A stretch of DNA of 64,000 bases from Streptomyces griseoaurantiacus (GCA_014656015.1 BNBP01000010.1:79405-143404), one strand, 5' to 3'; counted from the stretch's first letter, positions 1 through 8,538 are shown. The notes: generated from the sequence alone by a model not told the origin. Program-made: numbers and translations.

Positions 1-433
1 CGCCCTGTTCGTACCGCTCCCGCTCCTGGAGCGAGAGGTGGCAGCTCAGGACGCCGAGCCGGGTGCCGCCGAAACGGACGACCGCGGTGGCCAGGCCGCG
101 GCGGTGCTGCCCGGGGGTGAGCGGCAGCAGGACGTCCTCGGTGCGCTCGACGGTGGCGCGCAGGGAGCACAGCAGGGCCGGTCCCGCGGCGGTGCCGCCG
201 CCGGAGAGCATGACGAGCCCGGAGGCGGCGGCCACGCGGGCCAGTTTCTTGCGCCAGCGGAAGAAGCGGGGGGCCTCCTGGAGGAGGACGAGGTCCGGGG
301 CGCAGGCGGTGAGGACGCGGGCGAGGGCGTCGGTGTCGTCCTTGAGGGAGCGGACGTTGTAGCTGAGGGCGCGGATGACGGCGGTGCCGTCGGGGTCCGT
401 GCCGGAGGCGGGCAGCGGGGCTGTGGTCGGCAT
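1..433 (-). CDS. Endonuclease/exonuclease/phosphatase family protein (3' part outside window)
   Basis: This is the first 144 codons of a minus-strand gene that runs off the left edge. The N-terminus carries the EEP-fold signature: an RALSYNVR strand (about residues 29-36), then a DLVLLQEAP strand with the metal-binding Glu (about 60-68), and later a GVLSCHLSL strand. The family cleaves phosphodiester or phosphomonoester bonds with Mg2+; the substrate cannot be told here. Near the ATG a TATCTT -10-like element (441-446) sits 7 nt upstream and no Shine-Dalgarno is visible, so a leaderless transcript is likely. The catalytic His and Asp of the C-terminal half lie outside the window. Confidence 0.8.
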   Translation of the reverse strand, partial: MPTTAPLPASGTDPDGTAVIRALSYNVRSLKDDTDALARVLTACAPDLVLLQEAPRFFRWRKKLARVAAASGLVMLSGGGTAAGPALLCSLRATVERTEDVLLPLTPGQHRRGLATAVVRFGGTRLGVLSCHLSLQERERYEQG

Positions 434-479
434 GGTGATCAAGATACGCCGCGCCGGTCCGGGGCCGGAGACGTTCTCG

Positions 480-533
480 CCCCCGCCGCCCCTGCCCTCC
501 CCGGTCCGGCCGGGAGGGCAGGGGCGGCGGGGG
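480..533 (-). terminator. Strong intrinsic terminator after glkA
   Basis: A perfect 22-bp inverted repeat (arms 480-501 and 512-533, 10-nt loop) begins 23 nt beyond the glkA stop. There is no T-tract, as is usual for Streptomyces terminators. It also insulates the downstream phosphatase-family gene, which has its own -10-like element. Confidence 0.85.
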
Positions 534-555
534 GGGAAGCCCTGCCGACGGCCCG

Positions 556-1509
556 TCACATGACGGGGTCGGGCTCCCGGGCGAGGTCGGCCGCGCCGAC
601 GAGGCCCGCCTTGTTGCCCAGTTGGGCGGCGATCACGTCGGCGACGGGGCGCCAGTTGCCGCCGACCAGCCAGCGCTTGTACGACTTGCGGATCGGGTCG
701 AGGACCAGGTCGCCCTCGTCCGACAGGCCGCCGCCCACGATGAACGCCGAGGGGTCGAACAGCGAGGCCAGGTCGGCCAGACCCGCGCCCACCCAGCGGG
801 CCAGCTCGCGGTAGGAGTCCACCGCCACCGGGCAGCCCTGCCGCGCGGCCACCGAGACGTGCTTGCCCTCGATGCCGTCGGGGGTGCCGTCGCCGAGGGC
901 GAGCAGGATGTCCGCGCGCTCCGGCGTCGCGTTGGCCCGCTGCTTCGCGTACCGCACGAGCGCCCGCCCGGAGGCGTACTGCTCCCAGCAGCCCTGGCTG
1001 CCGCAGCCGCACAGCAGCCCGTCGGGCACCATGCGGATGTGGCCGAACTCGGCCGCCACCCCGAAGTGCCCGCGACGCAGCTTGTTGCCGATGATGATGC
1101 CGCCACCGAGACCCGTGCCGAGCGTGATGCAGATGACGTTGCGGTGGCCCGCGCCCGCCCCGAACTTGTACTCGCCCCAGGCCGCCGCGTTCGCGTCGTT
1201 CTCCACGACGACCGGCAGCCCGACCCGGGCCTCGACCTTCTCCTTGAGCGGCTCCTGCCGCCAGTCGATGTTCGGCGCGAAGTAGACCGTCGACCGCTGC
1301 CGGTTGACGTAACCGGCGGCACCGATACCCACCCCGACGATCTCGTGCCCGGCCCGCGCGCCCTCCACCGAGGCGGCGATGGCGTCCACGATGGCCTCGG
1401 GTGTGGTGGGGGTCGGCACCTTGAAGGTGGAAAGGATGTTGCCTTCCTCATCGACCACGCCGGCCGCGATCTTCGTGCCGCCGATGTCGACGCCGATGGT
1501 GAGTCCCAT
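556..1509 (-). CDS. glkA: ROK-family glucokinase
   Basis: This 317-aa ROK kinase phosphorylates glucose with ATP; in Streptomyces GlkA is also central to carbon catabolite repression (family knowledge). Visible motifs in order: the phosphate-binding DIGGTK near residue 8, the catalytic-region ENDANAAAWGEY near 103, GTGLGGG near 131, EFGH near 155 and the ROK zinc motif CGCGSQGCWE near 167-176. Length equals S. coelicolor GlkA. The ATG is preceded by a GAGGG ribosome-binding site. It lies downstream of the 221-aa hypothetical gene on the same strand, as in S. coelicolor, and ends at a very strong hairpin. Confidence 0.95.
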   Translation of the reverse strand: MGLTIGVDIGGTKIAAGVVDEEGNILSTFKVPTPTTPEAIVDAIAASVEGARAGHEIVGVGIGAAGYVNRQRSTVYFAPNIDWRQEPLKEKVEARVGLPVVVENDANAAAWGEYKFGAGAGHRNVICITLGTGLGGGIIIGNKLRRGHFGVAAEFGHIRMVPDGLLCGCGSQGCWEQYASGRALVRYAKQRANATPERADILLALGDGTPDGIEGKHVSVAARQGCPVAVDSYRELARWVGAGLADLASLFDPSAFIVGGGLSDEGDLVLDPIRKSYKRWLVGGNWRPVADVIAAQLGNKAGLVGAADLAREPDPVM

Positions 1510-1564
1510 GAATCCCTCAGTTCCGGTCGAGCCCCGCTAGGGCCAACCGTACCCGAGGGCGGTG

Positions 1565-2230
1565 TCACTCCACGTCGATGTGCTCGCCGGGGCCGGGCCC
1601 CTCGTCGTCCTTCCGGAGGTCGGTTGCCTGGTCACGGGCGGTCCAGCGGCTCTCCTGCGCCTGGACGGCGCTGCGGTAGGCGGCGAGCAGCTCGGTGCCC
1701 GCGGCGGCGAGGTGGTCGAAGACGTCGGGGTTGCGCTCGATGACCGGTTCCACGACCGCGCGGGCCTGCCGCACCACCTGGCCGACCACCTGCTGGGCCG
1801 CGCCGGAGGCCGCGGCGCCGAGCAGCGGCGACTGGAGGCCGGAGAGCTTGTCGGCGACGGTGTCGACGAGCCGGCGCAGTTCCTCGGCGGCCGATCCGGG
1901 CGGGGCCCCGTACCGCTCCTTGCGGCGGGCCTTCTCCTCGGCGAGGTCCTCGGCGACGGCGGTGGCCCAGGCGTCGGCGTCGCTCACGCGCGGCCGGCCC
2001 GTCCCGCCGCCTGGGGCCGGCTCCCGCTCGGCCTCGCGGGCGGTGCCGTCGGTGTCGGCGGTGTTGCCTGCGTCGGCGGTGCCGTCGGCGTCGGCGGTGT
2101 TGCCTGCGTTGGCGGTGCTGTCGGCGTTGGCGGTGCTGTCGGCGTTGCCGCCCTTGACACCCTCGTCCCCCTTGTTGCCGTTGCCCTTGTCGGCATCGTC
2201 GGCCTCGGGAGGGCGGCGCTCATCGCTCAT
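1565..2230 (-). CDS. Conserved actinobacterial hypothetical protein with Asn/Ala/Asp/Thr-rich N-terminus
   Basis: This 221-aa protein starts at the ATG at 2230; a longer upstream reading has no support. Residues about 25-65 are a low-complexity run built from NADSTA/NADGTA-type units, encoded by imperfect 18-36-bp DNA repeats at 2040-2145. The rest is helical and soluble, with an alanine-rich amphipathic stretch (LGAAASGAAQQVVGQVV) and no signal peptide or catalytic motif. It sits between the ArsA-like gene and glkA, a conserved Streptomyces position. Its function is unknown. Confidence 0.8.
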   Translation of the reverse strand: MSDERRPPEADDADKGNGNKGDEGVKGGNADSTANADSTANAGNTADADGTADAGNTADTDGTAREAEREPAPGGGTGRPRVSDADAWATAVAEDLAEEKARRKERYGAPPGSAAEELRRLVDTVADKLSGLQSPLLGAAASGAAQQVVGQVVRQARAVVEPVIERNPDVFDHLAAAGTELLAAYRSAVQAQESRWTARDQATDLRKDDEGPGPGEHIDVE

Positions 2231-2264
2231 GGCGGACTCCTGACTGCGTCTCGTCCCTTCGACG

Positions 2265-3479
2265 TTACCCGAACCGCCCCGGCCACAACGCCGGATCGGG
2301 GGCGAACCGGACGCGCAGCTCGCCCTCGCGCAGGGCCGCGCCCACGACGGTGCAGCGGCGCAGCGCGGAGGGGAGCGGAACGATGCGGTCAAGGCGGCCG
2401 ACGGTGAGGATCAGTTCGTCGCCGCGCCGGACCAGATCCAGTTCCTCCCGCACGGCACCGGGCAGCGGGAGGTGCCAGACGAGGAGGGGGCCGGCACCGT
2501 CCCCGTCCACGCCGGCCGGCTCCTCGGTGACGGGCCACTCGACGGCGCCCGGCGGCGCTTCCCGCGGCGCGGGCACGGGGAGGTCCAGCGCGCTCAGGTC
2601 CTCGGTGCCGCGCGGATCGCGCCCGAGGTGCGGGACGGCGTGGACGGCGGCGGTGCCGTACGTGTCCCCCCACTCCTCCAGGGTCTTGCGCTGCTGTACG
2701 GCGGGGCCGGCCAGCCAGGTGTCCGAACCGGGCTCGGGCAGCACCCGGTTGGCGAGCACGGCGTCCAGGCGCAGGGCGCGCAGGGCGAGCCCGGTGGTCG
2801 CGGCGCGCACCGCCTCGGCGCCGGCCGGGCCGGGTTCGGCCACCAGCCAGGCGGTGGTGCCGGGGTCGGCGAGCACGGCCTCGGTCGCGCCGAGGGCCGT
2901 GTCCCAGCGGGCGGCGGCCTCGTAGAGCCGCTCGGTGGGCACGGGGACGCCCGCGAGCCGGCCGAGCAACGGCCGCAGCGCGCGGGCGGCCTGCCGCTCC
3001 GGCGGCAGCAGCCGGCGCAGATAGCGGCGGAGCTGTTCGGGCAGGGCGAGCAGGGCCAGGGCGTCGGGGGCGGGCGGCAGGTCGACGACGACCAGGTCGT
3101 GGTCGTCCGCGTGCGCGGCCTCGCGGAGCGCGCTCAGCAGGGCGAGCGCGGTGGCGCCCGGCAGCGGGGTGAGTTCCTCGGCGTCCAGGCGGGCGGCGCC
3201 GAGCAGGTCGAGGGCGGAGGCGGCCCGGGTCTGCAGGGCGAGGAGGTCCTCGCGGAAGCGGGTGTCGGCATCGGGCCGCAGGACGGTGAGGTGCGGCACC
3301 CCTGCGACGGGTCGGGGGCTGGCGCCGGTGACGGTGCCGAGCACGGCACCGGGGGTGTCGGCGGGGTCGGCGGACAGCAGCAGCGTGCGGACGCCGAGGC
3401 GGGCGGCGCGCAGTGCGGCGCCGGCGGCGACGGTGGTCCGGCCGGAGCCGCCGGGGCCGGTGACGAGGAGGGTGCGCAA
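2265..3479 (-). CDS. ArsA-like ATPase-family protein with degenerate P-loop and C-terminal Hsp20-like domain
   Basis: This 404-aa protein resembles actinobacterial ArsA/GET3-type proteins. I place the start at the TTG at 3479, which has GAGGG 8 nt upstream and puts RTLLVTG at the N-terminus; the 50 residues upstream are Pro/Arg junk. The Walker A reads GPGGSGRTT where ArsA has GKGGVGKTT, so both the signature Lys and the P-loop Lys are replaced. A later LVVVDLPP matches the Walker B position. The last ~70 residues (VWHLPLPG to RVRFAPDP) look like the ArsA-associated Hsp20 domain. It is next to an SRPBCC gene, as in Mycobacterium. ATPase activity is doubtful. Confidence 0.8.
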   Translation of the reverse strand: MRTLLVTGPGGSGRTTVAAGAALRAARLGVRTLLLSADPADTPGAVLGTVTGASPRPVAGVPHLTVLRPDADTRFREDLLALQTRAASALDLLGAARLDAEELTPLPGATALALLSALREAAHADDHDLVVVDLPPAPDALALLALPEQLRRYLRRLLPPERQAARALRPLLGRLAGVPVPTERLYEAAARWDTALGATEAVLADPGTTAWLVAEPGPAGAEAVRAATTGLALRALRLDAVLANRVLPEPGSDTWLAGPAVQQRKTLEEWGDTYGTAAVHAVPHLGRDPRGTEDLSALDLPVPAPREAPPGAVEWPVTEEPAGVDGDGAGPLLVWHLPLPGAVREELDLVRRGDELILTVGRLDRIVPLPSALRRCTVVGAALREGELRVRFAPDPALWPGRFG

Positions 3480-3653
3480 AGTGGGGCCCTCGGGCTCGGG
3501 ACGGATGCGGGTGGCGGGTGCGGAGGGCGGGTGCGGAGGGCGGCTGCCCGGGCGGGTGCGGATACGGGAAGCCTGCCTCGCGCGGCTGCCGCGCACCGCC
3601 GGCGGCGGCGGGCGGGCCGCGCGGTGCACCCGCCACCGCGCCGCCCCGCGCGC

Positions 3654-3743
3654 CCGGCTACCGGCTACCGGCTACCGGCTACCGGCTACCGGCTACCGGC
3701 TACCGGCTACCGGCTACCGGCTACCGGCTACCGGCTACCGGCT
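3654..3743. repeat. Heptamer tandem repeat (CCGGCTA, about 12.9 copies)
   Basis: Ninety bases are perfectly periodic with unit CCGGCTA, reading CCGGTAG in the direction of transcription. The SRPBCC gene ends at the first TAG inside it. Because 7 is not a multiple of 3, the array presents TAG in every minus-strand frame within 21 nt. The perfect identity of the units suggests recent expansion by slippage. Confidence 0.98.
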
Positions 3744-4175
3744 GGATTCCACCCGCTTCTTGAGGCCGGCCAGGGCCCGGTCGATGATGACCTTCTCCGC
3801 CTTGCGCTTGATCATGCCGAGCATCGGGATCTTGACGTCCACGGTGAGCTGGTACGTCACCTCCGTGGCCCCCGTGCCGGCGGGCTTGAGGAGGTAGGAG
3901 CCGTCCAGCGAGCGCAGCATCTGCGACTTCACCAGCGTCCAGGAGACCTCGTGCTCGGAGCCCCAGGTGTACGCGAGCACCTGGTCGTCCTTGATCGCGC
4001 CCGCGTCCATCACGAGGCGCACCTGCTCCGCGCGCCCCTGTCCGTCCGTCGCGAGGACCTCCGCCTCCTTCACCTCACCCGTCCAGTCCGGGTAGCGGGC
4101 GAAGTCGGCGATCACCCCCATGACGTCGGCCGGTGCCGCCTCGATCGTGATGCTCGAGCTGGTGTGTTCCGCCAT
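3735..4175 (-). CDS. SRPBCC (START/polyketide-cyclase-like) family protein
   Basis: This 146-aa single-domain protein has the SRPBCC helix-grip pattern: SSSITIEAAPADVMGVIADFARYPDW at the start, a central beta sheet (VSWTLVKS, GSYLLKP, VTYQLTVDV) and a long C-terminal helix ending KKRVESSR. The family binds hydrophobic ligands; the ligand here is unknown. The ATG is preceded by GGAGGAG. The stop codon is the first TAG of a heptamer repeat. Its neighbour is the ArsA-like gene, the same pairing as mycobacterial Rv2184c/Rv2185c, which suggests a shared membrane or lipid-related role (inference). Confidence 0.88.
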   Translation of the reverse strand: MAEHTSSSITIEAAPADVMGVIADFARYPDWTGEVKEAEVLATDGQGRAEQVRLVMDAGAIKDDQVLAYTWGSEHEVSWTLVKSQMLRSLDGSYLLKPAGTGATEVTYQLTVDVKIPMLGMIKRKAEKVIIDRALAGLKKRVESSR

Positions 4176-4330
4176 CGACGTGGCTCCTCCAGATGCGGTC
4201 CGGTGAGGGAGGGTGTGCGCGAAAGCGCACGTATGTGCAGCGGAAGGCTACCGCGCGGCGGCGATCTCGTTGCCACCGCGCCTCACGACCGGCCGCACCA
4301 CCGCTCCCGCTACCGCTCCCACCACCGTCT

Positions 4331-5137
4331 TCACCACTGAAGGGCCCACGGCCGTCCGGTCCGCGCGAAGTGGCCCACGTTCACGCATTCCGTGCCGCCG
4401 ATCCGCATCCGCCGGGCCAGCGGCTGGTGGACGTGGCCGAAGAGCGCGTACCGCGGCCGGGTGCGCCGGATCGCGTCGAGCAGGGCCCGGCTGCCGCGCT
4501 CGAAGCGGCGCGCGACCGTGTCGTAGACGAGTTCGGGCACCTCGGGCGGGATGTGGGTGCACAGCACGTCCACCTCGCCCAGGGCCTCGACCTTCGCCGC
4601 GTACTCCTCGTCGCCGATCTCGAAGGGCGTCCGCATGGGGGTGCGCAGTCCGCCACCGACGAAGCCGAAGACCCGCCCGCCGATCTCCACCCGCTCGCCG
4701 TCGAGGACGCGGGTGCCGGGACCGGCGTATTCCGGCCACAGCGCGGGCATGTCGACATTGCCGTAGGTGGCGTACGTGGGGGTCGGGAAGGCGGCGAACA
4801 GTTCGGCGTACTGCCGCCGGACCGCCGACTCGATGGCAGTGGTCCGGTCGACGTCGAGCGCCTGCCAGAGCGAGGCGCCGAACTCGCGGGCCTCCTCGAA
4901 ACGGCGGGCGGTGCGCAGTGCGACGACGCGGTCGGCGGCCTCGACGCCGAAGAGGTCGGGGAAGATGCCGCGCGAGTGGTCGGCGTAGTCCTGGAAGAGG
5001 ATGAGGTCACCCAGGCACACCAGGGCGTCCGCGCCCTCCCCCGCCCGGGCCAGGTCGCGCGCGTTGCCGTGCACGTCGCTGACCACATGGATCCTGGTCT
5101 TGGGAGTTCTGCCGTCACCGCCGGGAGTCCGTGCCAT
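4331..5137 (-). CDS. Calcineurin-like metallophosphoesterase
   Basis: This 268-aa protein has the phosphoesterase metal motifs in order: VVSDVHGN (D-x-H, near residue 18), CLGDLILF (GD, near 40), TYGNVDMP (GN-D, near 127), CTHIPPEVPE near 196 and YALFGHVHQP (GHxH, near 233). It probably hydrolyses a phosphodiester or phosphomonoester using two metal ions; the substrate is unknown. I prefer the ATG at 5137: TACCCT lies 8 nt upstream with a TTCACA -35 candidate 16 nt further, and there is no Shine-Dalgarno, implying a leaderless start. An in-frame TTG nine bases upstream is less likely. Confidence 0.88.
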   Translation of the reverse strand: MARTPGGDGRTPKTRIHVVSDVHGNARDLARAGEGADALVCLGDLILFQDYADHSRGIFPDLFGVEAADRVVALRTARRFEEAREFGASLWQALDVDRTTAIESAVRRQYAELFAAFPTPTYATYGNVDMPALWPEYAGPGTRVLDGERVEIGGRVFGFVGGGLRTPMRTPFEIGDEEYAAKVEALGEVDVLCTHIPPEVPELVYDTVARRFERGSRALLDAIRRTRPRYALFGHVHQPLARRMRIGGTECVNVGHFARTGRPWALQW

Positions 5138-5438
5138 GGTGATCAAGGGTAGGCGGAGCGGAACGCTTGTGAACAGTCCGGGCCGAACCGGCGGTTACTG
5201 GCCGGTTCTCGCCCGGCTGCACTACCGTGACCCCGGTGACGCCACGGCGTGTGACACACCGAACATCTCCCCGGGACCCCTGTCCCGGAACCATACCGAC
5301 GGGTAACGTCCAGGCGGTCCAGTCGTGCACAGGTTTCCGGCCATCGCGTTCGCCGGGTCCCGCGCACCCGCCCCAGCCTTGGACCGCACCGTCGCAGCAC
5401 GACGTCGTGGCGTCGGTGCCCTATGAGGAGCAGCAGTC
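5138..5438. other. Intergenic region between divergent metallophosphoesterase and acyl-CoA ligase genes
   Basis: About 300 bp without a convincing gene. It holds the -10/-35 candidates for the minus-strand phosphoesterase (5146-5180) and the GAGGAG ribosome-binding site for the plus-strand ligase (5425-5430). Several short overlapping ORFs here lack codon bias and I do not support them. Confidence 0.6.
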
Positions 5439-7235
5439 TTGCGCGAGTTCAGCCTTCCGGCTCTGTACGAGGTCCCCGCGGACGGCAATCTGACCGACAT
5501 CGTCCGCAGAAACGCCGCGCAGCATCCCGACGTGGCGGTCATCGCCCGCCGGACGGACAGCGGCTGGCAGGACGTCACGGCGACCGTGTTCCTCGACGAG
5601 GTGCGGGCTGCGGCGAAGGGACTGATCGCCTCGGGCGTGCAGCCCGGCGACCGGGTGGGCCTGATGTCCCGTACGCGCTACGAGTGGACGCTGCTGGACT
5701 TCGCGATCTGGAGCGCGGGCGCGATCACCGTGCCGGTCTACGAGACCAGCTCCGCCGAGCAGGTGCAGTGGATCCTCGGCGACTCGGGCGCCACCGCCTG
5801 CCTCGTGGAGAGCGCGGCGCACGCGGCGGCCGTGGAGTCGGTGCGCGAGGCGCTGCCCGCGCTCAAGCACGTGTGGGGCATCGACGCCGGCGGGGTGGCG
5901 GAGCTGGAGCGCCTGGGCCGGGACGTCAGCGACGCCACGGTGGAGGAGCGCTCCTCGCTGGCCCGGGCGGACGACCCGGCGACCATCGTCTACACCAGCG
6001 GCACGACGGGCCGCCCCAAGGGCTGCGTCCTTACCCACCGCAGCTTCTTCGCCGAGTGCGGGAACGTGGTGGAGCGGCTGCGCCCGCTGTTCCGCACCGG
6101 TGAGTGCTCGGTGCTGCTGTTCCTGCCCCTCGCCCACGTCTTCGGGCGGCTGGTGCAGGTGGCGCCGATGATGGCGCCGATCAAGCTGGGCTGTCTCCCC
6201 GACATCAAGAACCTCACCGACGAACTGGCCTCGTTCCGGCCCACGCTGATCCTCGGTGTGCCGCGCGTCTTCGAGAAGGTCTACAACTCGGCGCGCGCCA
6301 AGGCACAGGCCGAGGGCAAGGGGAAGATCTTCGACCGGGCGGCCGACACGGCGATCGCCTACAGCCGGGCGCTGGACAGCGCTTCAGGGCCCTCCCTCGG
6401 GCTGCGCATCCGGCACGCGGTCTTCGACAAGCTGGTCTACCGCAAGCTGCGGGCGGTGCTCGGCGGGCGCGGCGAGTACGCCATCTCCGGCGGCGCCCCG
6501 CTGGGCGAGCGGCTCGGCCACTTCTTCCGCGGCATCGGCTTCACGGTCCTGGAGGGCTACGGCCTGACGGAGTCCTGCGCGGCGACCGCGTTCAACCCCT
6601 GGGACCGGCAGAAGATCGGCACGGTCGGACAGCCGCTGCCCGGTTCGGTCGTCCGCATAGCGGACGACGGCGAGGTGCTGCTGCACGGGGAGCACCTGTT
6701 CAAGGAGTACTGGAACAACGAGGCGGCGACCGCGGAGGCGCTGGCCGACGGCTGGTTCCACACGGGCGACGTCGGCACCCTCGACGAGGACGGCTATCTG
6801 CGGATCACCGGGCGCAAGAAGGAGATCATCGTCACCGCCGGCGGCAAGAACGTCGCCCCCGCGGTGATCGAGGACCGCATCCGGGCGCACGCGCTGGTCG
6901 CCGAGTGCATGGTCGTGGGCGACGGGCGGCCGTTCGTGGGCGCCCTGGTCACCCTGGACGAGGAGTTCCTCGGCCGGTGGGCCGCCGAGCACGGGAAGCC
7001 CGCCGGGTCCACGGCGGCCTCGCTGCGGGAGGACCCGGATCTGCTCGCGGCGGTGCAGAGCGCGGTGGACGACGGGAACGCGGCGGTGTCCAAGGCCGAG
7101 TCGGTGCGCAAGTTCCGTGTGCTGCCGGGGCAGTTCACTGAGGAGTCGGGGCACCTGACGCCCTCGCTGAAGCTGAAGCGGGGCGTGGTCGCGAAGGACT
7201 TCGCGAGTGAGATCGAGGAGATTTACGCGCGGTGA
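5439..7235 (+). CDS. AMP-dependent long-chain fatty-acid-CoA ligase (FadD15-like)
   Basis: This 598-aa adenylate-forming enzyme activates long-chain fatty acids to acyl-AMP and then acyl-CoA. The ATP-binding motif YTSGTTGRPKG is near residue 185, GYGLTE near 373, the hinge region TGRKKEIIVTAGGKNVAP near 457, and a C-terminal Lys-containing segment (SKAESVRKF) near 550. The start is a TTG preceded by GAGGAG at 8 nt; no ATG fits better. Convergent with a PimB'-like mannosyltransferase, it reproduces the fadD15-pimB' neighbourhood of Mycobacterium, which suggests supply of acyl groups for envelope lipids (inference). Confidence 0.93.
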   Translation: MREFSLPALYEVPADGNLTDIVRRNAAQHPDVAVIARRTDSGWQDVTATVFLDEVRAAAKGLIASGVQPGDRVGLMSRTRYEWTLLDFAIWSAGAITVPVYETSSAEQVQWILGDSGATACLVESAAHAAAVESVREALPALKHVWGIDAGGVAELERLGRDVSDATVEERSSLARADDPATIVYTSGTTGRPKGCVLTHRSFFAECGNVVERLRPLFRTGECSVLLFLPLAHVFGRLVQVAPMMAPIKLGCLPDIKNLTDELASFRPTLILGVPRVFEKVYNSARAKAQAEGKGKIFDRAADTAIAYSRALDSASGPSLGLRIRHAVFDKLVYRKLRAVLGGRGEYAISGGAPLGERLGHFFRGIGFTVLEGYGLTESCAATAFNPWDRQKIGTVGQPLPGSVVRIADDGEVLLHGEHLFKEYWNNEAATAEALADGWFHTGDVGTLDEDGYLRITGRKKEIIVTAGGKNVAPAVIEDRIRAHALVAECMVVGDGRPFVGALVTLDEEFLGRWAAEHGKPAGSTAASLREDPDLLAAVQSAVDDGNAAVSKAESVRKFRVLPGQFTEESGHLTPSLKLKRGVVAKDFASEIEEIYAR

Positions 7236-7314
7236 CCCCGGCGGGGAACCGGTCGCGGTGACCGCGGCCGGACCCCGTTCGTGAAGGCCGTGCCCTGGCC
7301 GGAAACGGACGGCG

Positions 7315-7384
7315 GTGACCGCGGCTCCGTGACCGCCGCTCCGTGACCGCCGCTCCGTGACCGCCGCTCCGTGACCGCGGCTCC
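7315..7384. repeat. Five tandem copies of a 14-bp unit
   Basis: Five exact-length copies of GTGACCGCSGCTCC lie head to tail (the outer two have G, the inner three C at position 9). They are in the 160-bp gap between the convergent acyl-CoA ligase and mannosyltransferase genes. No coding or terminator role is evident. Confidence 0.95.
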
Positions 7385-7395
7385 GGAGAACAGCC

Positions 7396-8538
7396 CTACA
7401 GCAGGGCCCTCAGACGCTCCGCCAGCAGGTCCCAGCGCCACTTCTCCTCGACCCACCGGCGGCCCCGTTCGCCCATGCGGCGCCGCAGTTCCTCGTCGGC
7501 GAGGAGCGCGTTGATCCGCTCCGCCGCCTCCGCCGGGGCGCCGCCCCGCACCACCCAGCCCGTCTCGCCGTCGAGCACGGCGTCGGGGGCCCCGCCGGAG
7601 TCCCCGGCGAGGACGGGCAGGCCCGTCGCGGAGGCCTCCAGGTAGACGATGCCGAGGCCCTCCACGTCCAGTCCGCCGCGCCGGGTCCTGCACGGCATGG
7701 CGAAGACGTCGCCGGCGCCGTAGTGCGCGGGCAGTTCCTCCCAGGGCACGGAGCCGGTGAAGCGCACGGAGCCGGCGACGCCCGTCTCGCGCGCGAGGCG
7801 GCGCAGGTCCCGTTCGTAGGGGCCGCCACCCACGATCAGCAGCACCGCGTCCGGGTGGGCGGCGAGAACGCGGGGCAGGGCGAGGATCAGCGTGTCCTGC
7901 CCCTTGCGCGGCACCAGCCGGGAGACGCACACCACCACGGGCCGGTCGCTCAGCCCCAGCCGGGCCCGGACCTCGGCGCCGCCGGAGCCGGGGTGGAAGG
8001 TCTTCTCGTCGACGCCGGGCGGCAGTTGTGTCATCCGCTCCGCGGCGGCAGGGGTGAGCGCGGGGGCGATGCGGGAGCGGGTGTACTCGCCGAGGTAGGT
8101 GACCGTGTCCACCGAGTCGCCGATGCGGCGCAGCAGTTGCCGGGAGGCGGGGAGCCTGGCCCAGCCCGCCTCGTGACCGTGCGTGGTGGCCACCAGACGC
8201 TCCGCCCCGGCGCGGCGCAGCGCGGGCGCCATCAGGCCGAGCGGTGCCGCCGCCCCGAACCACACCGAGGTGCAGCCGTGTTCGCGGAGCAGTCCGGCGG
8301 CCCGGCGGGTGACGGCGGGCGTCGGGAGCAGCATCGTCGTGCGGTCGCGCACGACGGTGAAGGGCTGCTCGGCGTCGAAGGCGGCCGTCGCCTCCGCCCC
8401 TTCCCGGCTCCGCTTCCAGGTGGAGGCGTAGACGACCAGCCGTTCGGGGTCGAGCCGCAGCGCCATGTTGTGCAGGAAGGCCTGGATGCCGCCGGGCCGG
8501 GGCGGGAAGTCGTTGGTGACGATCAGGGTCTTGTGCAT
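7396..8538 (-). CDS. pimB: PimB'-like GT4 mannosyltransferase (phosphatidylinositol mannoside synthesis)
   Basis: This 380-aa GT-B glycosyltransferase begins KTLIVTNDFPPRPGGIQAFL, closely resembling mycobacterial PimB' (Rv2188c), which adds the second mannose from GDP-mannose to phosphatidylinositol monomannoside. Donor-site features are VSRLVPRKGQDTL near residue 205 and the GT4 EX7E-type segment EGLGIVYLEASATGLPV near 296. The length matches the family. TACTGT lies 8 nt before the ATG and no Shine-Dalgarno is seen, so the transcript may be leaderless. Adjacency to a FadD15-like gene supports the assignment; the exact acceptor in this organism is inferred. Confidence 0.85.
   Translation of the reverse strand: MHKTLIVTNDFPPRPGGIQAFLHNMALRLDPERLVVYASTWKRSREGAEATAAFDAEQPFTVVRDRTTMLLPTPAVTRRAAGLLREHGCTSVWFGAAAPLGLMAPALRRAGAERLVATTHGHEAGWARLPASRQLLRRIGDSVDTVTYLGEYTRSRIAPALTPAAAERMTQLPPGVDEKTFHPGSGGAEVRARLGLSDRPVVVCVSRLVPRKGQDTLILALPRVLAAHPDAVLLIVGGGPYERDLRRLARETGVAGSVRFTGSVPWEELPAHYGAGDVFAMPCRTRRGGLDVEGLGIVYLEASATGLPVLAGDSGGAPDAVLDGETGWVVRGGAPAEAAERINALLADEELRRRMGERGRRWVEEKWRWDLLAERLRALL

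Noticed and set aside
3654..3743. Possible CRISPR array
   Set aside because: The unit is 7 bp with no spacers and no cas genes are nearby; it is a simple tandem repeat.
4215..4230. GTGCGC-GAAA-GCGCAC hairpin upstream of the SRPBCC start
   Set aside because: A 6-bp stem with a GNRA loop is too short to call a terminator with confidence in this GC-rich sequence.
2472..4340. 622-aa plus-strand ORF over the ArsA-like and SRPBCC genes
   Set aside because: Its composition is Gly/Arg/Gln-rich and it runs antisense to two well-supported genes; it is a GC-driven shadow that reads the heptamer array as LPATGYR repeats.
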